A program made the position numbers and the translations under genes. Under the pieces are notes generated by a model, which was not told the DNA's origin, did no database searches, and worked only from the letters and a program-made list of their open reading frames with translations. Source: an uncultured Treponema sp. (GTDB lineage: Bacteria > Spirochaetota > Spirochaetia > Treponematales > Treponemataceae). From it: a stretch of DNA of 5,391 bases. The stretch lies in the NCBI GenBank assembly GCA_947165795.1, contig CAMVBP010000138.1:1-5391 (forward strand), written 5' to 3'. Shown here piece after piece: positions 1 through 5,391 of the stretch (position 1 is its first letter; the number at the start of each line of letters is the position of its first letter).

Positions 1-1131
1 ACTGCCTTTACGTTTGATAACTGGGGCGTGAATTTTCATATAGGTAAAGAAGGCTTTCAGATTGGAGATTCAAAAATCGGAAGCGTAATTTACAATCATA
101 CTTTTGAAACCGATGCTTACGCGAATTTAAATCTGTATTCAAAATATTTTAAGTATTCAATGGATATAATTCAGATAAGCGGTGGAAGCGGAGATTCGGG
201 AAGGGAAAAATGGTTTTATGTTCATCAGTTTACAATCAGACCACATAAAACATTTAAATTTTCTGCACTCGAAGGTTCCATGCTTAATGCGCCGTTTGAA
301 CTCCGTTACTTAAATCCATTAATGGTTATGCATCAGTACTCTTCCTGGACAGAATATGATAAGGGAGCAGGTTATACAGAAAATCATTTCTGCGCATATC
401 TTGCAGGACTTATCGACTGGCAGCCAATTCAGAATTTAAGGATATATGCGCTTTATGCACAGAATGAACTTCAGCTTCCAACAGAGCGCGATAAAACAGG
501 AAAGCTTTATCCGGACAGTCTTGGAGCACAGCTTGGTTATGAATTTATTATTCCGGGCGAAGACGGGATCTTTAATGCATATACCGAAGCAATGTATACA
601 ACTCCATATTTGTATATAAAGCAGAATCCCGAAAGTTCACTTTACAGAACACGAGGCGATAATCTTATAACGGATGAAGTTACAACCTGGATCGGTTCTC
701 CTTACGGACCGGACAGTTTTGGAATTAAAACCGGTTTAGGTTATCAAAAACCGCAGAAATATACTTTTGATTTAAGTTATCTTTTCCTTGCTAAAGGCGA
801 ACATGATTTTTCTATTTTTCATTCAGAAACAAATGAGGATGGAAAATATGTTTATTATCCAAGAGAAAAGTATAAGGAATTTAAAGACGGCGAATTAGAC
901 CCGGATGATTCAAATTATAATGAGATTCTAAATGATGCCAGATGGATGTGGCTTTGCGGAACTCCATATTTTCTTAATACAATTTCTGCAGAAGGAAATG
1001 TTGTTGTTAATTCAAGGACTTCACTGGATTTGAAATGCGCTTATACCTTTATTTTTAATAATTATCACATAGGCGGAAAATTTTCTCACGGTGTTGAAAT
1101 TGATTTTTCTTTAACTTATAATCTTTTATAG
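1..1131 (+). CDS. Wzi-like outer-membrane beta-barrel protein, 3' part of gene
   Basis: The frame is open from base 1 to the TAG stop at 1129-1131, so this is the C-terminal 376 residues of a gene starting upstream. The in-frame GTG at 28 lies inside the conserved region and is not a credible start. Aligned with the gene at 3233-4972, the first visible residue matches about residue 207, so roughly 200 N-terminal residues including the signal peptide should be missing. Shared motifs are PFELRYLNPL (fragment residues 98-107), LRIYALYAQNE, YPDSLGAQLG, YTTPYLYIKQ, WIGSPYGPD (from 230), DLSYLF and AYTFIFN. Alternating polar and aromatic residues and a Tyr/Phe-rich C-terminus suit an outer-membrane barrel. 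Differences from the paralogue include a Gly/Ser-rich insertion before WFYVH and Lys-Glu where it has Arg-Gln in the G-R-Q motif. Membership in the Wzi-like family is inferred from the paralogues; the exact function is unknown. Confidence 0.85.
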   Translation, partial: TAFTFDNWGVNFHIGKEGFQIGDSKIGSVIYNHTFETDAYANLNLYSKYFKYSMDIIQISGGSGDSGREKWFYVHQFTIRPHKTFKFSALEGSMLNAPFELRYLNPLMVMHQYSSWTEYDKGAGYTENHFCAYLAGLIDWQPIQNLRIYALYAQNELQLPTERDKTGKLYPDSLGAQLGYEFIIPGEDGIFNAYTEAMYTTPYLYIKQNPESSLYRTRGDNLITDEVTTWIGSPYGPDSFGIKTGLGYQKPQKYTFDLSYLFLAKGEHDFSIFHSETNEDGKYVYYPREKYKEFKDGELDPDDSNYNEILNDARWMWLCGTPYFLNTISAEGNVVVNSRTSLDLKCAYTFIFNNYHIGGKFSHGVEIDFSLTYNLL

Positions 1132-1137
1132 AAAAAC

Positions 1138-1165
1138 TTGACATTATTTGAAATAAAAATATAAT
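1138..1165 (+). promoter_or_regulatory. Consensus sigma-70-type promoter
   Basis: TTGACA at 1138-1143 and TATAAT at 1160-1165 are both perfect consensus hexamers with a 16-bp spacer. They start 6 bp after the stop of the upstream gene and lie 64 bp before the ATG at 1230. Predicted transcription starts near 1171-1173, giving a 5' leader of about 57-59 nt. This promoter should drive the genes at 1230 and 3233. Because the DNA is very AT-rich, a TATAAT alone would mean little; its pairing with a perfect -35 at proper spacing in an intergenic region is what makes the call. Confidence 0.8.
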
Positions 1166-1166
1166 A

Positions 1167-1206
1167 TATTACTGTATTAAGGAAATAATACACTAATATA
1201 GTAATA
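1167..1206. repeat. Nested inverted repeats at the predicted transcription start
   Basis: TATTACTGTATTA (1167-1179) and TAATATAGTAATA (1194-1206) form a 13-bp inverted repeat with one mismatch, which would be a G-U pair in RNA. Inside it, TGTATTA (1173-1179) also pairs perfectly with TAATACA (1186-1192) across a 6-nt loop, and a second TAATACA copy lies at 1202-1208. The left arm can therefore pair with alternative right arms. The position just downstream of the -10 box fits either a repressor operator or a stem-loop at the 5' end of the mRNA. It lacks GC pairs and a following T-tract, so it is unlikely to be a terminator. The pattern is visible; the function is inferred. Confidence 0.5.
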
Positions 1207-1215
1207 CAAATAATT

Positions 1216-1219
1216 GGAG
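1216..1219 (+). promoter_or_regulatory. Shine-Dalgarno site for the gene at 1230
   Basis: GGAG lies 10 nt before the ATG at 1230 in an otherwise AT-rich leader. It supports this start codon, which also gives a well-formed signal peptide directly at the N-terminus. Confidence 0.7.
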
Positions 1220-1229
1220 TTTTTGAGTT

Positions 1230-3230
1230 ATGAAAAAATTTATAAAAATTTTTATTTCAATATTGTTCTTTTCTTTTTGTGCTGCTTTATCTGCCCAGCA
1301 GAATATTACCGTAGATGTTGGTGATGAAGTATATACTATTCTGGAAAATGCAAGCTTAAGAGGCTTGTGTTCACCTTTACCTGCCGTAAAACCTTATTCA
1401 CAGCGTTTTATAAAAGATTCTCTTAATCAGATTCTCGATAATCTTGATGATTACGAAGATGATTACGAAATTACTTTTGAAAGAAATATTGTGGAACGTC
1501 AGCTGGAACGTTTTGAGGCTGAACCTGGACTTGATTTAGCAAAAGCTATGGTCAGATTCGAAGGAAAAATTCTGGAGCTTCCTGTTTCATTTGAAATACG
1601 AGATTCTATTAACGGCGAATTTTCAATGGGTCTGTATGATTATGATAATTATTCAAGGGGTGCTTTTCAGGTCTGGAACGAAGCAGAATTTTCCGGAGAT
1701 TTAGGAAATTTTATTTCTTACAGAAATCAGACTTATTTAGGTTTTACTAAAGTTCCGCTTGTTTATAAAGGACCTTATGATATCGGTTACTGGACTGCAA
1801 CAAGATATAATGCAGACAATGATTTTAGTAAGCCGAGCGAACAGAGTCCAAGATTCGTAAATATTTATCATAATCTTGCATATCGTCCTTATTCGTATAA
1901 AAAATTCTGGGATGGTTCATCTTATCCTATAGAAGGCGGAATTAATGCCGGTGGTCTTAATCCATGGCCAAACGGAGTTTCTTTAGTCTTTGGAATGAAA
2001 GGAGAAATCCGAGGATATTTCTTAAACGATATGATTGAGCTTGGTGCAGGCCGCGAAAACCGCGAGTGGGGCGGAATGGACAATGGAGCGTCACTTGTTT
2101 TAAATTCATCTGCAAGTCCTTTCTTTGCTGTTGATACTGCCTTAAAACCATTCAGCTGGATTTCCTTAAGAACAATGACCGGTATTCTTGAAATGCCAAA
2201 CCGCAGCGATGTCCTTGCAAATGCATATTATCCTATCGACGGTGAAGGAAAAAGAATTGATATTTCAGAAGGCAATGAAGAAAATATAAACAATGATGAA
2301 TTTAAGGATTATCATTATTTTCAGAATGCATTTTCAATTGGAGAACTTGACTTAGACTTTAAATATCTTCACCTTGATTTTGGAAGCACCTGTGTCTGGC
2401 CAAAACGTTTTGAGCTTGGTTACAGCTTTCCTTTAATAGACAGAATTGTTTATCAGAACGATATCGGCGATTATGATAATCTTTCTCTTTATGGAAACTT
2501 AAAAGTTCGTGTTCCTGGCGTTGGAAGCATATGGGGCTCTTTTTATCTTGATGAATTGAATGCCTTCTTTACAAAATTCTGGGAAACTACCAGAGCTATG
2601 TATGCGTTCCAGGTCGGCGTAAAAACTGTTATTCCAAAAATTCCATTCGGAACTTTCTCTTTCCGTTATACAAGAATTGAACCTTACTGTTATACACATC
2701 AGTCAATTAACGGAACGCCGTGGTACAATGGATATATTAGCGAAAATTATACAAATAACGGTTTGTGTCTTGGATATTATCTTCAGCCAAACTCAGATGA
2801 ATTCCTTGCTCGGTTTGAATTTAATCCTGCAAGATCTTCTTCAACTTCGCTGCAGTATCAGTTTATACGTCATGGTGCAGACTTTGGTACACAGGCTGTT
2901 CCTGGTAGTAATCTTTATTCTGAACTTCCAAGACATGGACGCGGCGAACTTATGAAGCATCAGTTCCATGATGGCGCTTATGAATGGACTCATATAATTT
3001 CTCTAAACGCAAGTTACAGACTTAATAAAATTAGAGTTCCATTTTATGTAAATGCTTCTGCCGGATATGTTTATGATTACTTTACAACAATCGATGGAAA
3101 AGCTGTGAGCATTTATGAATCTGATGAACGATACAGTGTAAATGAGCCTTATCATCGTGTAGAAAATGATGAATACTTTTCTACAAATGGAGTAATTCTT
3201 TCAATAGGATTTAAAATATTCGGAAGATAA
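1230..3230 (+). CDS. Wzi-like outer-membrane beta-barrel protein (666 aa)
   Basis: A complete gene, ATG start, TAA stop. Residues 1-22 form a Sec signal peptide (MKKFIKIF, a hydrophobic core, then L-S-A before Gln23), so the product is exported. A short N-terminal segment (about 28-70) with VYTILENASLRGL and VKPYS resembles the helical N-terminal part of Wzi-like proteins. The rest is rich in aromatic, alternating residues typical of a barrel. Family-like motifs are GRENREWGG (274-282), LNSSASPF (291-298), YLDELN (439-444) and LGYYLQPNSDEF (514-525). The Wzi family (capsule assembly, outer-membrane polysaccharide attachment) is the closest match I recognise, from remembered motifs only. It is more distant from the genes on either side than they are from each other, and lacks PFELRYLNPL. 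It ends FKIFGR, so the terminal Phe is not the last residue. Expression is expected from the promoter at 1138. It could instead be an uncharacterised treponemal porin. Confidence 0.85.
   Translation: MKKFIKIFISILFFSFCAALSAQQNITVDVGDEVYTILENASLRGLCSPLPAVKPYSQRFIKDSLNQILDNLDDYEDDYEITFERNIVERQLERFEAEPGLDLAKAMVRFEGKILELPVSFEIRDSINGEFSMGLYDYDNYSRGAFQVWNEAEFSGDLGNFISYRNQTYLGFTKVPLVYKGPYDIGYWTATRYNADNDFSKPSEQSPRFVNIYHNLAYRPYSYKKFWDGSSYPIEGGINAGGLNPWPNGVSLVFGMKGEIRGYFLNDMIELGAGRENREWGGMDNGASLVLNSSASPFFAVDTALKPFSWISLRTMTGILEMPNRSDVLANAYYPIDGEGKRIDISEGNEENINNDEFKDYHYFQNAFSIGELDLDFKYLHLDFGSTCVWPKRFELGYSFPLIDRIVYQNDIGDYDNLSLYGNLKVRVPGVGSIWGSFYLDELNAFFTKFWETTRAMYAFQVGVKTVIPKIPFGTFSFRYTRIEPYCYTHQSINGTPWYNGYISENYTNNGLCLGYYLQPNSDEFLARFEFNPARSSSTSLQYQFIRHGADFGTQAVPGSNLYSELPRHGRGELMKHQFHDGAYEWTHIISLNASYRLNKIRVPFYVNASAGYVYDYFTTIDGKAVSIYESDERYSVNEPYHRVENDEYFSTNGVILSIGFKIFGR
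1446..1469 (+). repeat. Perfect 12-bp tandem duplication inside a coding region
   Basis: GATGATTACGAA occurs twice head-to-tail (1446-1457 and 1458-1469), in frame, encoding Asp-Asp-Tyr-Glu twice at residues 73-80 of the protein starting at 1230. It makes a strongly acidic patch in the N-terminal periplasmic region ahead of the barrel. Both copies use identical codons, which suggests a recent slippage duplication; a copy-number change of one unit would keep the frame. Confidence 0.8.
3222..3226 (+). promoter_or_regulatory. Shine-Dalgarno site for the gene at 3233
   Basis: GGAAG lies within the last codons of the upstream gene, 6 nt before the ATG at 3233. Only 2 bp separate the two genes, so translational coupling in a single transcript is likely. 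This supports the ATG at 3233 as the start. Confidence 0.65.
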
Positions 3231-3232
3231 TT

Positions 3233-4972
3233 ATGAAGCTTAAAAGGATTTTTCTGACAGCAGCCTTATTAATCTCGATTAATCTTTCAGCACAGGTTTA
3301 CAGCTCACGTCAGTTAATTCCTTCCGGTCACTGGATTTACGACGCACTCTATCATTTAAATCTGGAACAGAAACGTTCTTCTGTTCTGGATAATGCTCCG
3401 TTAAGCGTTGATGAACTTTATCTGAATTTTCTTCAAATAGACGAAGATAATCTTTCGCAAGCCGGAAAGCAGATTTATTTATCGGTTGAAGAATTCTTTG
3501 AACGGAAAAAATTTCTTCTTGATTTTTCAGAGATAAAATTTACAACTAACATTGTTTTAAATCCGACCGGTGTTATAAGAACGAATCCGGATGTAGACTG
3601 GACCTATGCTTCTTCGTATACAGAATTAAATAATTATGTTTCTACGGATATGATGGGAAAAGTGTATTCCGAGCCGGTTGCAGTTTTTCCTTTCATCCTT
3701 GACTTTGCGCAGACTGCATACATTCATGTTGAACCTTATGCCGGAGCCGGTCCATTCTGGGCATTGACTTCAGATTTTTATGCTGCAAATATTCCGACCG
3801 GCAATAACGGTGCAGAATTTTTTATGTGGCCTATGAATGCGTGGGCAAATATCGGGCATGTGTTTAACGGCTGGGGAGCAGAACTTTTTTGCGGCCGGCA
3901 GGGCCTTGAAATTGGACGCACATTATCTGGCAGTATGATTTATAATTCTTCATTCCAGAGTGATTATTTTGTTCAGCTGAACTTATTTTCTCCAAGATTA
4001 AAATATTCCATGGATATTGTTCAGCTTGATGTTTCAAGATTTTTTTATGTTCATTCGGCAGAAATTGTTCCTTTTACCTGGCTTAAACTTGGGCTAATGG
4101 AAGGAACTTTAGTACATGGTCCGTTTGAACTTCGTTATTTAAATCCTTTGATTTTTATGCATGCATATTCAGCCTGGCGTCAGTATTCTTCAGAAGATGA
4201 ATTAAAGTACTATGGCGAAGCTCATTATTGTGCGTATTTCGGCTGGTCTTTTGATATCACGCCTTGTCCATATTTAAGAATTTACGGCTTATATTCGCAG
4301 AACGAAATTCAGTCTTCAGTAGAACTTAATAATGATTATGATTATTCTTACCCGGACAGTATTGGTCTTCAACTTGGAACAGAACTTTCCATACCTGCAG
4401 GAAAAAGCGGCGGTTATTTTACAGCCGGTCTTGAAGGAATTTATACAACTCCGTACATGTATTTAAAACAAACCAAAGAAGCAAGCCTTGTTAGAATAAG
4501 AGAAAACGATGTAAACTCTTATGGGCTTGGTTTAATCTCTTCGTGGATTGGTTCTCCATTTGGACCGGACGCAGCTGGCGGAGAAGCTTCCTTTGGATTT
4601 AAAAAGCCTTTAAAATTTAATGCAGATTTATCTTATCTGTTTATTGCTCACGGAACAAATTCATTCGGTTTATTTGATAAAAAAGATATTATTAAAGGTT
4701 ATTATTCTTATTATCCTTCTGCATTGTATCTTCAGGAAAAAGAGCTTGGCAACAATGTTGCAGATCAAACAACTCAGGCAAGAAGCTATGCTTTAACAAA
4801 TGAGGTTTCTTATACAAACCGCATTCAACTATCCGCCGAATATTATTTTCTAAAAAATCTTTGCATTAAAGGTTCAGGTGCATACACCTTTATTTTTAAT
4901 CATAAAGGTAAAGCAGGTGAATTTGCACACAGCGCAGAATTTATGCTCGGTGCTTCTTACACTGTTTTTTAA
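3233..4972 (+). CDS. Wzi-like outer-membrane beta-barrel protein (579 aa)
   Basis: A complete gene, ATG start, TAA stop. Residues 1-20 form a Sec signal peptide with the same L-S-A|Q end as the upstream protein. The mature N-terminus has IPSGHWIYDALYHL (29-42) and APLSVDEL (55-62), a pattern I associate with the N-terminal segment of Wzi-like proteins. The barrel region carries LFCGRQGLEIG (218-228, the G-R-Q motif), PFELRYLNPL (297-306), LRIYGLYSQNE, YPDSIGLQLG, YTTPYMYLKQ, WIGSPFGPD (438-446) and DLSYLF. It ends SYTVF, with the C-terminal Phe expected of a BamA-dependent outer-membrane barrel. It is a close paralogue of the partial gene at 1-1131 and a distant relative of the gene directly upstream, with which it is probably co-transcribed. 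The role is likely at the cell surface, perhaps polysaccharide binding or passage; the ligand is unknown. Its stop overlaps the stop of the convergent gene. Confidence 0.87.
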   Translation: MKLKRIFLTAALLISINLSAQVYSSRQLIPSGHWIYDALYHLNLEQKRSSVLDNAPLSVDELYLNFLQIDEDNLSQAGKQIYLSVEEFFERKKFLLDFSEIKFTTNIVLNPTGVIRTNPDVDWTYASSYTELNNYVSTDMMGKVYSEPVAVFPFILDFAQTAYIHVEPYAGAGPFWALTSDFYAANIPTGNNGAEFFMWPMNAWANIGHVFNGWGAELFCGRQGLEIGRTLSGSMIYNSSFQSDYFVQLNLFSPRLKYSMDIVQLDVSRFFYVHSAEIVPFTWLKLGLMEGTLVHGPFELRYLNPLIFMHAYSAWRQYSSEDELKYYGEAHYCAYFGWSFDITPCPYLRIYGLYSQNEIQSSVELNNDYDYSYPDSIGLQLGTELSIPAGKSGGYFTAGLEGIYTTPYMYLKQTKEASLVRIRENDVNSYGLGLISSWIGSPFGPDAAGGEASFGFKKPLKFNADLSYLFIAHGTNSFGLFDKKDIIKGYYSYYPSALYLQEKELGNNVADQTTQARSYALTNEVSYTNRIQLSAEYYFLKNLCIKGSGAYTFIFNHKGKAGEFAHSAEFMLGASYTVF

Positions 4973-5391
4973 TCCTTAATTAATTCCCAGTTTTCCGGTT
5001 CAAAAATATTATCGTGAATTTTAATCCAGCCCGAAATTTTAAATGTATTTTTATTGTGATCTTCCGGAGAAGAATAAGTTTCGCCTGAAAGTATTACAGA
5101 TTCTTTTTGAACTAAATCAGTAATAATATTTCCTGTAAAAGGATTCTTCGGCTCTTCAATTAAATTTTCAACTGCAAGAATCGGAGTGTCTGCATTTGTC
5201 ATAAATGAATTATCAGTTACAATTCCTTCTACTTCAGAATTAAAATCCTTATACATTAAAAGCGGATTATAAGCTGTAAAGTTCAAAGGTGATTTGTCTA
5301 TTAAGTCTTCAAAGAAATCCTGATCATCAAGTTCGGTTCCGCTTCCGCCGTGGTCTGCAACAATTATAATTCTTGTATTATCATAGACTCC
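4969..5391 (-). CDS. Alkaline phosphatase/sulfatase-superfamily enzyme, C-terminal part
   Basis: Read on the minus strand, the frame is open from the window edge to a TAA at 4971-4969, giving the C-terminal 140 residues of a gene that starts outside. The fragment opens with GVYDNTRIIIVADHGGSG. This matches the late strand and metal-binding Asp-His-Gly signature of the alkaline phosphatase superfamily, which includes sulfatases, LTA-synthase-like phosphoglycerol transferases and phosphoethanolamine transferases. YNPLLMYKDF (fragment residues 41-50) fits the following core strand, and SFMTNADTPILA (62-73) occupies the place of the usual D-x-x-P-T segment. The catalytic Thr/Ser/Cys and any membrane anchor would be upstream, so sulfatase and transferase cannot be separated here. 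A TTG at 5286 is not a start, because the DHG motif lies before it. The gene converges on the barrel cluster; a role in modifying an envelope polymer or lipid is speculation. Confidence 0.8.
   Translation of the reverse strand, partial: GVYDNTRIIIVADHGGSGTELDDQDFFEDLIDKSPLNFTAYNPLLMYKDFNSEVEGIVTDNSFMTNADTPILAVENLIEEPKNPFTGNIITDLVQKESVILSGETYSSPEDHNKNTFKISGWIKIHDNIFEPENWELIKD

Noticed and set aside
28..30. GTG as a possible start codon for the first gene
   Set aside because: The frame is open to base 1, and the nine codons before it align with the paralogue (the FDNWG stretch matches FNGWG), so the gene begins outside the window.
1167..1206. Intrinsic terminator for the upstream gene
   Set aside because: The stem is almost pure A-T, no T-tract follows, and it sits downstream of a consensus promoter, so an operator or leader stem is more likely.
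1230..1300. Lipoprotein signal (Cys17 in the signal peptide of the middle gene)
   Set aside because: The residues before the Cys are F-S-F, which does not fit a lipobox even under relaxed spirochaete rules, while L-S-A before Gln23 gives a good signal peptidase I site.
1957..2151. Minus-strand open frame of 64 codons
   Set aside because: It lies wholly inside the barrel gene at 1230-3230, whose product shows clear family motifs here; this is an antisense shadow with no recognisable protein features.
2499..2699. Minus-strand open frame of 66 codons
   Set aside because: Antisense to conserved barrel coding sequence, with no independent evidence.
2677..2955. Plus-strand open frame of 92 codons in another frame
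   Set aside because: It overlaps the most conserved part of the middle barrel protein (IEPYCYTH to SELPRHG); its hydrophobic look is a by-product of frame-shifted reading.
4976..4983. Palindrome TTAATTAA near the convergent gene ends
   Set aside because: An 8-bp AT-only palindrome is expected by chance in DNA this AT-rich and does not form a useful terminator.
5284..5286. TTG as start of a 105-residue minus-strand gene
   Set aside because: The frame continues upstream to the window edge and contains the DHG motif of the alkaline phosphatase superfamily, so this is an internal Leu codon.

Overview
The window holds three tandem, same-strand genes for large predicted outer-membrane beta-barrel proteins. 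They are met tail-to-tail by the 3' end of an enzyme gene of the alkaline phosphatase/sulfatase superfamily. The DNA is AT-rich. The two complete barrel genes start with Sec signal peptides ending in L-S-A|Q, have purine-rich Shine-Dalgarno sites, and sit behind a consensus sigma-70-type promoter. Signal peptides plus aromatic-rich barrels point to a Gram-negative-type, two-membrane cell. SD sites and TTGACA/TATAAT argue against Bacteroidota. My best guess is a host-associated Treponema-like spirochaete, but this is inferred from style and not proven.

Layout: (1) 1-1131, + strand, the last 376 residues of a barrel gene that begins upstream. (2) 1132-1229, a 98-bp intergenic region with a consensus promoter, nested AT-only inverted repeats at the predicted transcription start, and an SD site. 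(3) 1230-3230, a complete 666-residue barrel protein. (4) 3233-4972, a complete 579-residue barrel protein starting 2 bp after the previous stop, hence probably co-transcribed. (5) 4969-5391, - strand, the C-terminal 140 residues of a phosphatase/sulfatase-superfamily enzyme, whose stop codon overlaps that of the preceding gene within one TTAA.

The first and third barrel proteins are close paralogues that share many motifs. The middle one is a distant relative with the same plan. N-terminal and central motifs resemble the Wzi-like capsule-assembly family of outer-membrane proteins, so a role at the cell surface, possibly in binding or displaying polysaccharide, is the best hypothesis. The convergent enzyme could modify an envelope polymer or lipid, but only its C-terminus is visible and the functional link is speculative. 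There is no gene-free stretch longer than 300 bases, and I see no RNA genes, CRISPR array or mobile element.
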